Shown here: positions 33,632 through 45,125 of the stretch, piece after piece | Layout: each line of letters starts with the position of its first letter | How positions within the stretch are numbered: position 1 is the first letter of the stretch | From: Buddleja alternifolia | Lineage: Eukaryota; Streptophyta; Magnoliopsida; Lamiales; Scrophulariaceae | Direction of reading: 5' to 3' | Assembly (NCBI GenBank): GCA_019426215.1 | Contig: CM033401.1 | Span: forward strand, 18,171,134-18,235,133 | Length of the DNA: 64,000 bases | The notes under the pieces: generated by a model | What the model was told of the DNA's origin: nothing | Seen by the model: only the letters and a program-made list of their open reading frames with translations | Database searches by the model: none | Made by a program: the position numbers and the translations under genes

Positions 33632-34300
33632 AGATGCTCGACCTCTACATGGTGACCTTGGAGGCGTTGGTCTTCGGTCTCTTCCCCGTGGTGGCCTCTC
33701 GTGAGGTTAGACCACGCTGTTTTATTCTCTCTTGAGCGCTACCCCATTCATAGGAGAGTTGGATCGCCTTGATCCAATCCCACCGGGGGTCGAGGACTCT
33801 TGACCTCAGGCGAGCGATTGGCTAGGTTTAATTCGCTGGGGCAACTTTTGAGGACCCTTCTCTTGAGATAGGGGCACCTCGTAATGATTTCTCACATGGG
33901 GGTCTTGCTCCCTAACAGTTGATGGAACAGGCATCGCGCGTGATGGGTGTGCGTGGGCATATTGCTAGACTGTCCGTGCTGTTGCCCTCACAGAAGCGTC
34001 TTCAACAAGAGTAAGTAGTGCCTCTTGAGTGATCTCGAACACCCTAGTTGTGAGGGGTGGAATCACAACTGGCATTACGGGAGGTGCGTTTTGCTCGTTC
34101 ACCAAGGGTCATACATCAGGACCCCCACCATCTACCTGCCCGTTCGGGGGATCTTCTCCACCGACTTGAACGTTGGGCTGATCTTTAGGCGTTGGGTTAG
34201 GAACTCCATCGACAACTGCTGGGTGATTGTTGCTAGTCATCCTATCACCGATAGTACAGGCTTAGGACCGAGTTTGCATACTCAGTAGTTGGGGCGCTGT
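33632..34300 (-). other. Gypsy leader and gag N-terminal region
   Basis: Between the primer site and the recognisable gag domain. On the minus strand it probably encodes a degraded Pro/Gln-rich gag N-terminus, but stops interrupt it. The plus-strand frames here are shadows. Confidence 0.5.
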
Positions 34301-34317
34301 TCCCACAGACGGCGCCA
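34301..34317 (-). other. Gypsy tRNA primer-binding site
   Basis: The minus strand reads TGGCGCCGTCTGTGGGA, three bases from the LTR end. TGGCGCC-type sites are typical of plant Tat/Athila gypsy elements (commonly assigned to tRNA-Asp). Confidence 0.88.
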
Positions 34318-34320
34318 AAC

Positions 34321-34851
34321 TGATGATGTTAAAATTCGTTAATAAGAGAATATCACGTGATTGAACACGTGGGGAGGGAATCTAGTCCAACTCACAACAA
34401 ACTAGGTTGGGGGTTGATGAATTTATAGACTGCACTCGCTTTTAAGTGAGCTGCTTATGTACCCGATGAAATAGGATCAAGCCAGTTCGTAGTTCTATAA
34501 TGAAATTACTCTCAGAAGTCGCCAGATGGATTTTTTCTTGAGAGAGTAGATAATTAATATCATCAACTCCTTCAGGGGTATATATAGGACTAATGGTGGG
34601 CTATGGGTCGGGGCTTGACCATTGTCCCATTTGCCTATTTATTAATCTCATTACCTGACCCTTTTATATTGAAATACTCTTATTCCTTTTATAGCCTCTT
34701 GAACATAGCGGGCCATATTCGCATTGGGCCGTTAGCCCTATAGGCTTGACTACCATACTAACCGCAGACTTGATCCACGGGTAGCTCTCCCGGCCCGAGT
34801 CGGGGGTAGATTAATTACCATAATGCCCCTAGACACTTTTGGTGTACCTAA
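34321..34851 (-). repeat. Gypsy 5' LTR
   Basis: Begins TGATGATG at 34321 and matches 17656-18182 almost throughout. The outer terminus (GGTGTACCTA) has lost the expected CATCA, so the exact end is uncertain by a few bases. Confidence 0.87.
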
Positions 34852-37604
34852 AAAACACTAAGAAAAACTTCATCAATAAACCTTGAGATTTCTACAGGTC
34901 CGCCATCACCGTTGGAGATAAGCGGAAGTGTGGTAAATTTAAAAGAAAAAGATTGAAATTATTTAGGCACTACTTGAAGTTCAGTGCACGACTGTTTGTT
35001 TGCTTGGAGTGAAGTGTTTTAGTTTCTACTCTAAGTTAGAAACTAACTTTATTTATTATTTCTTGTTTTGTCTTATGCTTGCGTACAACTTGAATGAGTA
35101 TACCCCTATTTATATGCATCAAGAGATATATATGGACACCTGTATATCTCATTTAATGAGGTGGTTCGCAGATAATAGATATTTCTAAGTAGATAGTAAT
35201 TACTAGATATTAGATATTTCTTGGATATGCTCAAGATACTTCTACACATATATTGAAAATTACAAATTTATTTCTAACAACCACAACACCACACCACAAA
35301 CATCCATCGCGCCACCACACCGTCGGTGCACCATTGAATGAGGAACATTAGTCGCAACACAACCATCGACGAGAATGAAGCTTATCATCCTCAATTAGGC
35401 CTGTCAATCGGGCTGAGCTTAGTGTGGCTCAAGCTCAAACTTATTGAGCTTTAATTTTATAGGCTCCAACTCAGTTCATAATTTTTTCTTTGCTCGACTC
35501 AATCTCAGGCTCACATCCTTTACAAGCTTCGAGCTTATCTCGTCCTGACTCATCAGTTTTTCTCAAACAAAAAAAAAATATACACAATAGAACTATATCA
35601 AGAGAGTAATCTCAAATATTACAGTAGATAAAAGTTTACGCTAATGAATATGTATAATTTTAAATTTTCTAATATAGTCATAAAGTCTACAACAATGATT
35701 ATTAAAATTTAGAATCTTTCTTAATATATATGAAGTGACATAAAATAATTGGAAGTTCTTCCAAAGTCTCTAAATTCAGACAAAAAAATTTCGCTATCGT
35801 TTGCATTTAATCGATTTAGTAAACTTCAAGCTTAATAATCTACTACGGGTCTTATATAAGTTAGCTTAAAAATAACTTAACTACACGAAACAAAACTATG
35901 TTAGAGGTTAAATTTTAAGTTCGGACTATTCGAGCTGAACTTTATAAAGCTCAAGCTCGGGTCATAAATTAATCATATGTTCAATGTTTAAGCTCGGCCC
36001 TGCTTGCACTCAATTAGACTCAACTCATATATAAGTGGGCCAAACAATCGGGTTTCAAGTAGGCCCAGTTCAATTGACAATCATAGTTCAGTGAACACAG
36101 CCGCATTCACGATGAGGCAGAACTGTTTGACGTGATGTATTTATTATGAGAAAGAGTCTTTTTACGTACTCTAACTATCAGGATAATGCTTTGCTAACCC
36201 TCAAACATGTTAGTCTTTTTGAAGAACAAACATGTTAGTCTAGATTGCCAAACAAGCAAATTAGTGGCGATCGTTCTTTCCATTGTCTACACTTTATAAA
36301 ACAGTTTTATTAAGAGATTATAAATAAATAAAAAATTGTCTTTATCTTATTGTTTTTACCGTATTTTTTAGATAAAGTCCCGTTGATTATTTATAGATAT
36401 GGGGACCTCCACGTATTTGGTGGTGACTGTGGAATGTCCTCCAAGGCTGTAATCCAAAATACTGTTCCAATTCATAAAGATTATGGCAAAATGGGATATC
36501 AATGTCTCGTCAAAACTTGTTCATATATTATATTATTTTCGTGAGGATGCCTTGTTCCATGATCGTTGATTGGTCATCAATACATACATGAAAGTCCATG
36601 CTTGGAGGTATGAGACTGAACATCCCTGCCTGGATTTCATGTTGGTCATGTATACATCCTGCTCGATTGATTGGGTCATTGTAGTCCACACAGTCACAAC
36701 GTCTGAGTAGTGAGTTTTGACTAACAACCAAACCTTCATCCTTAGAACGGGAGAAGTGATAGAATGATTATACTCTTACGAAAATCATAATTTGAAGAGG
36801 TTTTCTGGTAATCATCAATGTCTAGGATTTCGTAACGACATTGGTAGACATCGAATCACTATCAATAGGTATCGTGAATTAAGCTTGGTGATTAATTAAA
36901 GACTTAATTAAATTACTTCTTGTGGTAATTTAATTAGTACAAATCGAGTTTGTCTTGCCACATTTGGGGTGGACCTATTGCTAGCACATTGGTAAACCAA
37001 AGGGTCATACACTATTTGATATAGCACTTAGTGTGAGTGGATTTAATCCATGGTGGATTAAAATAATTAATTCGTAGTGAATAAATGGAAGGAATAAATA
37101 AATTAGTTTAATTTATTCCATGGAGAATATTGAATTAGTTGATAGTATTAGGTACCCGGCTAGCTATCTAGTGGCTTGGCTTTAGCTTATAAACACTATG
37201 ACAGTCTTGCCTTATATTATATTATTTATGATTTTTGGCATTGTTCCTTTATCTTATATACTGTCTTTAGTTTAGATAAAGATTACTTGCGTCACTTATA
37301 GCTATGGGAGCGATCGCACACAAGAGAGTGATGGCTGTGGAATGCACTCGACTTGAAATACCATGAAAGGCATTGTAGTGCATTTGGTAACTCCGATTAA
37401 TAGTTTATTTCACAATCGCGCGCAGAAGATTTTCAAATGTTTGATATGTTCAGAGTGTGTGGCACGCGTTTGTGATGCACTGGCACATAGACAGACATTC
37501 ATTTACTCTGAATTGTCTATTTTAAATAGGATATCGATACCTGCCGGGCTGATTTGATAGAGACGTGTGTATTGGAGTCAAATCACTTTTGACTTTATCC
37601 AGAC
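34852..37604. other. Intergenic DNA with possible old LTR remains
   Basis: No gene is supported. 35395-36090 has a TAGGCCTGTCAATCGGGC-like left end and a partly complementary right end (GGGCC...CAATTGACAATCATAG) with GAGCTT-rich arms, which may be an old DNA-transposon relic. 36320-36500 and 37230-37400 share diverged blocks (GATAAAGT, TATAG-TATGGG, GTGG-TGTGGAATG), suggesting degenerate LTR or repeat copies. Confidence 0.45.
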
Positions 37605-38281
37605 ATCATCACCATGGTCTTAAATATTTTCCGAAACTTCGAAATTTCCACCGAAATTTCGAATTTTCGGGGGTCTCGAAGCGAAATCTCACCTTCGATC
37701 CAATTTTGCAGAATATCTATCGAAATTTCTGATATTTTTGATATTTCCCAATATTTATCGATATTTTCGATATTTCCCGAAATCTTGAATTCTTAATAAA
37801 ATTACTTCGTTAAATATCTACCGAAATTTTCCGAAATTACCCGAAATTTCCCGAAATATCTCGAAATTTTTGCCAAACTCAAAATATTTCAAAATTTAAA
37901 ATAATGTGGTTTTAAATGATGATTTGTATTAAAATTGTGGTATTTTGTTTTAATGAAGTTTCTAAAAGATTTGGTTATTACTTTACTCTCAAATCATATT
38001 TATTTTATATTTTTCGCCCCAAATTTTAATCATACTACTTGACAAAATGCACTATACATACATTATATATACAATATTATTTATGTAAAAAATGCATAAT
38101 TATGATGTTTTAAGTTACACAAAGTTTCGTTGTAAATTTCCAAATATTTCTATAAATATCCATAATTTCTTTAAAATTGAAATCGAAATTTTGAATATCT
38201 CCGAAATTTTCATCGAAATTTCGGTAAATTTACTACTCCGATATCGATACCGATACCGAAATTTAATACCTTGATTATCAC
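37605..38281. mobile_element. hAT-like non-autonomous DNA transposon
   Basis: The element spans 37613-38273. Its left end CATGGTCTTAAAT is nearly the inverse of the right end ATTTAATACCTTG. It is flanked by ATCATCAC (37605-37612) and ATTATCAC (38274-38281), an 8-bp target duplication with one mismatch, the size made by hAT transposases. The interior is AT-rich and full of CCGAAATTTC and CGATATT repeats, with no transposase. Confidence 0.75.
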
Positions 38282-38600
38282 AAGAGATGAGAAAATACAT
38301 CTTAGTAGGATCTTGGGATATCTAAATTAATATTTGTAAATAGCTCATAATGTATACATGTTGATAGTTGATACATACATACCACCATTATTTTTCATTC
38401 TCGCTCTCATTTAATCTTTTCAATCTTGATAAGAAACACAATAAAGGCATTTAATTAGATTTACTAATTTATGTTTAGTATAACAAAGCATCTTGACTGA
38501 GTACTGTCTGCGATTTCACACTCAGTCGCTTTATTAGGGCAACCTATTGAATGCTTCTATTTAAATTCGTTTAGTTTTATGAGCGGCCAATTTTCATGTA

Positions 38601-39049
38601 ATAAAACTTAGGAAAATCAATTTTTGGTCCCTTATATTTGGCATTTTCAGTTTTCATCTCATTCATTACAAGATTCTCACATTATGTCCCATAACTTTTA
38701 AAAATCCTCACATTTGGTTCCAATTGAATTTTTTATCCAAAATTTAACGGTCAACTTTGTTAGTCAATATTTTGACCGGGATTTTGGAGGAGACACGGAA
38801 TATATTCAACATTACGATATTTCTATTCCATATTACGTGCGACTCACGCACAAAATCTCCCCAAGAAACTGGTCAAAATGTTGACTAATGGAGTTGACCA
38901 TTAAATTTTGGACGATAAATTCGTTTGGGGCCAAATGTGAGAATTTTTAAAAGTTATAAGACGCAATGTGAGAATTCCATAACGAATGAGACTAATATTG
39001 AAAAAAATCAAATATATAGGATGAAAAATACAATTTTCCCATAAAACTT
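38601..39049. mobile_element. Mutator-like foldback element (MULE-MITE) with 9-bp TSD
   Basis: 38610-39040 is almost entirely one inverted repeat: each arm of about 210 bp pairs with the other around about 38830. Shared blocks include GTTATAACTTTTAAAA-like sequence, GTCAACATTTTGACC and ATATTCAACATTACGATATT. It is bounded by the perfect duplication ATAAAACTT (38601-38609 and 39041-39049). A 9-bp duplication with long terminal inverted repeats is typical of Mutator-like elements. No transposase is encoded. Confidence 0.85.
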
Positions 39050-40048
39050 TAAACATTGATGATCAATGCAATAACTGAAAATATTATTTTAGTCATTGAC
39101 GCTTGTCTAGCTTTATCAAGAATGATTTTAAGATTCCCCTAAATTTTATATTCTTGATACCACTTTTGAAAACTCTTCAGACATAAAATAAAAGGTGAAT
39201 TTCCCCTAAATTGTATGCCTAATAAAACCATTTTGTTGTAATCATTTTCGTGGTTCAATAAGCTGTTTATCTTCGTTTATTAACATTATACAACATTACA
39301 ACGACTAGTTTGTGCAAGTCATAAATTGATGAATTTATTTGCACTTATTATTTTGGTGATTACATGCTTGGTGGTTATACTAAATGTCTTTAAGAAAGCA
39401 AAAAAGTCACTTAATTATTTTTTTTGGTAGGAATAGGATTCTCTTATAAGTACAAATGATTAATTACATAGCATGAATATGTTGTGCATCACAATGCATC
39501 ACCTACCGTATTATGTGTCAGTTTTAAGATTGGTGTCTGAATGTCCAAGTGTCCATACATAAATGACGTCAGCATGTTTAGTCGTGATTTTAATTTGTTG
39601 GGCAATTTAAAAATAAATAAAATTGGTGATGGTTATCATTTTAATTAATTCCGTGAAAGTTACAACACCATTATGATAATTAAGTTGAATTGCTAGTCAT
39701 GTGCATGATAAGCAAATTTACTCGTTGTGATATTCTTTTCCATGTATTAATTACATGGTTAAATTACAAGTCAAGGATGTCTTGTCTAAATGGCTAATTC
39801 GTGCGAATTAAATTCTTTAACGGCTAGTTTAATCTTTAAGGATTATTATTAAGGTATTTAAATGCTAGCCTCTATGAATTTATTGCATTACTAGTATGTG
39901 GGGGTAACAGTTATATGATTTAAGAGTATCATTGAATTATTAATTAGTCGTTTGGAAAGAAAAAGAATGCAAAACTGGTTTTCTACATTTGCACCGTGTG
40001 CATATAACTTAAGTATATGCATTAACCTCTTCAAATCATTCTTGAATA
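39050..40048. other. AT-rich intergenic DNA
   Basis: I see no gene, RNA or transposon terminus in this stretch. Confidence 0.5.
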
Positions 40049-41849
40049 TGTCCTAGGGATTGTGCCCTAAAAATCTAATTATATGAAACGTTTATATTTT
40101 GTTTATGAAATTGATCTTTATTAATTTTGTTGCAAGTTATGAGTATTATAGAAATCGTACTGTAAGATTGACATAGTCTAATATAATATATGATAATCCA
40201 AATGGAAGTGTTGTTCGAAGAAAAAACTTGGGTTATATGTGTCATATATTATTATAAATGGGTGGTAGTCGATGATAAGATTGAGCGTCTTATCTACTAA
40301 AGACTATAATATACTATATTCGATAATTTGTCTTAATCATGAGAATGAGGATTCCATATATAGTATATTCGTGTGAATCAATGAGATTGAAACACTGAAT
40401 CGGACCAATTAATATTTTTTTTTGGCAACTATCGAAAATAAATAATTTGAACAACAACTTTAAATCTAATAATTGTCGTGGACTAATGCATTTAGTGTAT
40501 ATTACTTTGATGTATTCAGAAGTGAGGTCTTCGGTGGCCAATATACTTTATACATTGAGTAATTGCATGAAATGTGATTATGAAGGACATTCATAAGGAT
40601 CCGATAATCTCCATGAGAGATAAGAAATATTCCCTTTAATGGATTTGTAATGTTCAACTATTCTAAAACTTTGACCAAAGTATTTCAAGTGAAGTGTCAC
40701 TGAAATTAAACGAAAAATGAGTTTTCGTATGAAAAAGTTGACAATGAGCAAATCAGCAATTTTAGGATAAGAGGTGAAGAATAAAATAATAGTAGCGTTG
40801 ATTTTAGTTCTTCACGGATATTTCGATAGAGGAGTTAGTTGTAATATTTTTAAGTATGAGAACTCTTGAGTAATTTAATTAATTCTAGAGTGCAACAATA
40901 TTTATTTAGTGGACTTAAATATTGTTAAGAGGTAATCAAAAATTACCATGCGATGGTAATTCGATTTGACCCATTTGGAGCTAGAATTAGTTTTTCCCTA
41001 AAGTCCCTTCGCAATCCTCGAATAGAAACTCGATTAAATACTAAAAGGTCCATAGAATGGATTGTTTTTTTGAACTTTAGATGAAATGATGTGGGAAATA
41101 TCTTTAGAGAAAGATATTTAGATAAAAGTTAAATTAAATTTATTTTAATTTAAAAAGACAAAAAAAAGGGATGGGCCTCGGCAGATTTGAAGGTGGCCTG
41201 GCCGCCGTGTGACCCGTGGCCTGGCCACCGGGTGGTCTTGATCCTTACCTATTTTTTCTTTACAATTTGTCCCACATTGAATAGAAATCAAAGATTTCTA
41301 CCTTTAGCCTTCTATAAATAGGAGTCAAGGATGAGTTCAAAGGATACAACAACATAATTGTAAAAGAATTTTCTTATTTAGAAAATATATATGCAAAGTA
41401 TATAAAATTTCTTTTTAAGAAATTTTATTTTAGTATTAAATTTTAATTGGGGCCCACTCTCCCGGGTTCAAAGGTAGGCTTTGTGAAGAAGGCTTTGCGA
41501 GAGCTAAGTTTCCTCCGACAAGAAGGAGATATTTTTAGTTGCGGTGCACCGGCTCATTTCAATCTTCGGAGGATGGTTGTATTTTTGTTTTGTTTTAATT
41601 ATTGATTTTATTTCTATAGCATGCAATTAATTAATTAGTTTCAATTAAATTGTTTAATTAGTTAGTTTTTTAATTGCTAGCTATAGTTAATCAATAATTA
41701 TTAATTAAATTGTTTAATTAGTTATCCCTTGCCATAGTATGTATGATTTAAAATTTTTAATATCATGCATGTACGCATTAGAGATAGATTTTTTCATATA
41801 AATTCCGCTGCGTACTTTTTGGGGTTATTTTCGAAGTAATTTCCCAACA
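40049..41849 (+). repeat. 5' LTR of the copia at 40049-54638
   Basis: Matches 52839-54638 throughout. It contains a TATAAATAGGAG promoter-like box at about 41315, and a GC-rich inverted repeat at 41195-41240 (GGTGGCCTGGCCGCC facing GTGGCCTGGCCACC). Confidence 0.95.
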
Positions 41850-41851
41850 AG

Positions 41852-41863
41852 TGGTATCAGAGC
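41852..41863 (+). other. tRNA primer-binding site (initiator Met)
   Basis: TGGTATCAGAGC lies two bases after the LTR end CCCAACA and matches the standard plant copia site. Confidence 0.95.
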
Positions 41864-42848
41864 AGGGCTCTTGATACGTACATGTGAGACATGTATTCAT
41901 TTTTTAAATCTAATGATACTGTGGAATATTATGAAATTAGATTCTAGATATTAATGCTTATAATATGTAATTTTAATTATGATTAAAACATGCTTATTTG
42001 ACTAGATCAATATGTTTGTATTGTTTAAAAGCATGAATACTTGTTTATAGCATTAATATATTTGTTTATATTCAACATGAGTGATATGATTTGATCAAAT
42101 GTGTTATTTAAATTGTTTAAATAATATGTTGAATATATTATGTCAATCGTATGTTTAAATAGTTTGACATGATGATTGAGTGGGAGTGTTTTCAATTTTC
42201 ATGAGAATAAATAGTTCAAGTGTTGGATTATTGTTCAATTAATTTTTGAAAATTATAATTTGATTAGAACTCATAATTTGTTTAATTAAGCCAATGTTGT
42301 CATTACGTGATAATGAAAAATCCACGAATTGTAAAATATCAAGTGGGAGCGAGATTCAAGAGTTGAATTCTCATGGCCTCCATTACTGGTCTAATGGTAT
42401 AGTGAGTGAATATTATTCCCTGAGGAAGGTATTTGCTCACGATTACAAGATTAGATCCCTAATGGGTAGATTGAAATATGTGTAAACGAGTGCGATCACG
42501 CTGCCGTGAAATATCTCGAATATCATATGGATTGTCTAAGTAATGGTGTACACTTGATTGGGACAACATATTAGCCTCCCTGAGGAGCTCTGTTATGTCA
42601 TCCCAAAGGCTAAAGATTGAAATGGTGGGTTAATGATGTTTAGTAAGAGTTACAAGGGAAAAACATATTAACTGAGAAGTGTTCTCGCCTAAATTTATTA
42701 GATTTTTCGATCCTGCCGCCAGGAAGGAAAGTGTATAAATCTAGGTAATCATTGCATGTACAAAATATGGTTATGTGGATTCCATTTTTTGTTTATTTGC
42801 TGAAGCATTTTGACTCATAACTTGTTTGTAAATTTTTCAGTTTCATAA
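41864..42848 (+). other. Untranslated leader of the copia at 40049-54638
   Basis: Non-coding. It carries GTGGGAG motifs at 42180-42186 and 42343-42349, as the sister families do. A GTGAGTGAATA/TATTTGCTCAC hairpin lies at about 42402-42440, and CCCTGAGGA-type motifs are repeated at about 42420 and 42580. Confidence 0.65.
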
Positions 42849-43690
42849 ATGGCATCCATTAGTCCTCTGCAATCTATCCTTAAAAAAAATAAGCTCTTAG
42901 GACCTAACTATGCTGAGTGGAAAATGAATCTCGAGATTTTGCTCACTCATGATGAGCACAAGTTTGTTCTTAGCGAACCATGCCCTCCAGTTCTTGCTAC
43001 CGATGAATCACAAGCTATTAGGGACCGTTATGAACGGTGGCATAAGGCCAATGAGATGACTAAATGCTACATCCTAGCATCTGTGTCTAATGTTCTCAAG
43101 CATCAAATGCAAGAGATGGTGACTGCAGCAATGATGATGCAACATCTCAAGGAGTTGTTTGGTGGTCAGGATAGGACAGCTACACATGAGCTGATGAGGA
43201 AGCTACTTACTACCAAGATGACTGAAGGAACACTAGTTCAAGAGCATGTCATGAGGATGAGGGATTACTTGAATGAACTAGAAATCCTCGGTGTGAAAAT
43301 TGACAGTCAAACCCAGCAGGATATGATCCTAAACTCTTTGGCAAGTTCATTCACTCAGTTAAGGCTTAACTATGCCATGAATAATAAAGATTACTCATTG
43401 CCTGAATTGATGATTGAACTGCAAGTCGCAGAAGGTGTTATGAGAGCTAAAGGGAGTGTCAATTTTGCTCAGACATCTGGTACGAAAGCAAAGAAATGAA
43501 ATGCTAAGAAAAAGAAAAAGGGTAAGAACAAAGTTGCTACTCTAGCAACTAATATTCAAAAGAAAGCTAAGCCCGCAAAAGGAAAATGTTTCCACTGTGG
43601 GGAAGATGGTCATTGGAAGAGGAATTGCCCAAAATATTTAGCAAGCCTTCCTGCTAAATCTGGCAAAACACCTAATCAAGGTATAATGAT
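42849..43690 (+). pseudogene. Copia gag with zinc knuckle (one in-frame stop)
   Basis: ATG at 42849; 216 codons (SPLQSILKKNKLLGPNYAEW, KELFGGQDRTATHELMRK) to a TGA at 43497-43499. The same frame then continues with a lysine-rich stretch and the CCHC knuckle CFHCGEDGHWKRNC (43587-43628). Restricting the damage to one nonsense codon suggests recent decay. Gag would package element RNA. Confidence 0.9.
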
Positions 43691-44235
43691 ATCTTGTTTA
43701 CTTGAAACATGTTTAGTTGGAAGTCTACCAGGTTCCTGGTTTGTGGACTCAGGATCAACTAATCATATTTACAATATGTTGCAGAGGTTTCAGCTGACCA
43801 GGCAACTAAGTGATGGTGAGATGTACCTACTGATGGGAGATGGTACAAGCGTGCCAGTAGTAGCTATAGGGCTTGTTAGTTTATATTTTTTGAAAAAAAG
43901 TATTACTTTTGAAAGACTGTCTATATGTGCCTTCCATCCGTAGAAATTTGATTTCTGCTAGTTGTTTGATGAATGATGGTTTCACTGTTGTTTTTGAACA
44001 AAGTTTATCTATTAAGCATAATAAATCATTTATTTGTAAAGGCACTAGGAAAGATGGTTTTTTTTTGTTATTTTCTGATAAATACTCTGTTGGTAATTCT
44101 GAGGCTAATACAAGTAAGCAAGTCTTACCATTTAAAAGAAAAACTCCAATGACTGATGAAGCATATATGTGGCACTTGAGTTTAGGTCATATTAACTCTA
44201 ATAGGATCCAAAGACTGGTATCTGATGGACTTTAA
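43691..44235 (+). pseudogene. Copia protease and GAG-pre-integrase (frameshifted)
   Basis: The protease frame reads SWFVDSGSTNHIYNM (intact DSGS), then YLLMGDGTSVPVVAIG. A frameshift near 43905 leads to LYVPSIRRNLISASCL, then AYMWHLSLGHINSNRIQRL, the pre-integrase motif. A stop follows at 44233-44235. Confidence 0.88.
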
Positions 44236-45125
44236 AGTCCATTAGACCTTAAAAATCCACCAGTCTGCGAATCATGTTTGGAGGGTAAAATGACCAAAAG
44301 GCCTTTTAAGGGAAAAGGCAATAGAGCCACACAATTGCTTGAATTGATTCACACTGATGTTTGTGGACCAATGAACATTCAAGCAAGAGGAGGTTTTGAG
44401 TATTTCATAACTTTCATAGATGATTACTCAAGGTATGGATATGTATATCTAATGAAACATAAGTCTGAAACTTTTGAAAAGTTCAAAGTGTTTAAGGCTG
44501 ATGTGGAAAATCGATTAGATAAACATATCAAATCACTTAGATTAGATCGAGGTGGAAAATATCTATCCAAAGAATTCTTGGACTTCTTAACTGCAAATGA
44601 GATTAGATCTCAGTTAATTTCACCAGGCACACCCCAGCAGAATGGTGTTGTAGAAAGAAGAAATAGAACATTGATGGAAATGATAAGATCCATATGAGTT
44701 TTGCGACTCTACGTAGTTCATTTTGGGGATATTCACTTGAAACAGCCGCTTATCTACTGAACTTAGTCCCTTCTAAGTCAGTTCGTAAAACACCTGTGGA
44801 GTTATGGATTGGGCGAAAGCCTAAGATTAACTATCTCCGTATTTGGGGATGTCCAACACATGTGTTAAGGAAGGATCCTGACAAGTTCGAGTCAAGGACA
44901 GAAGTATGCTTGTTTGTAGGATATCCTAAAGAGACTAGGGGTGGTCAATTTTATAGTCCTAATGATCATAAGGTATTTGTGAGTACAAATGCCAAATATC
45001 TTGAGGATGAACTATTAAATGGCTACAAGAGTCGAAGTAAGCTTTTATTGGAAGAGATGGTAGTATCAGATACTACATCTAAACAACCTAGTATAACTGA
45101 GAACATAGATAATACATATGATGTA
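44236..45125 (+). pseudogene. Copia integrase (frameshifted, cut by insertion)
   Basis: CLEGKMTKRPF, HTDVCGPMNIQARGGFEYFI (first Asp), DDYSRYGYVYLMKHKS, LRLDRGGKYLS (second Asp) and QNGVVERRNRTLMEMIRS (catalytic Glu present) are followed by a frameshift at about 44695. It resumes with SSFWGYSLETAAYLLN, IWGCPTHVLRK and LFVGYPKETRGG. At 45125 the gypsy-type element interrupts the integrase-RT linker; the frame resumes at 51122 with VPSVTIDVEPSTHEPRRSGR. Confidence 0.9.

Larger units (their letters stand above)
17656..34851 (-). mobile_element. Ty3/gypsy element with gag-protease only (TR-GAG/LARD-like), interrupted by a copia
   Basis: LTRs at 17656-18182 and 34321-34851 flank a minus-strand internal region with a TGGCGCC primer site, gag and a protease, but no reverse transcriptase, RNase H or integrase that I can find. 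Removing the nested copia (21648-31036) leaves about 7.8 kb. The gag matches the Tat-like lineage of plant gypsy elements (GLKIPHLNEYEGTRDPQEH). The LTRs end in TGATG...CATCA. The layout fits a non-autonomous element mobilised in trans. A target-site duplication is not clear because the outer end of the right LTR is degenerate. Confidence 0.88.

Noticed and set aside
35395..36090. Possible DNA transposon with TAGGCCTGTCAATCGGGC-like ends
   Set aside because: The arms match only loosely and no target duplication is seen, so it is noted only as a possible relic.
37614..38300. Several Ile/Ser-rich short frames
   Set aside because: They are translations of the CCGAAATTTC repeats of the hAT-like element.
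41190..41245. GC-rich palindrome in the LTR (also at 53975-54025) as a terminator or riboswitch
   Set aside because: It is an ordinary LTR feature present in both copies; nothing supports a specific regulatory role.
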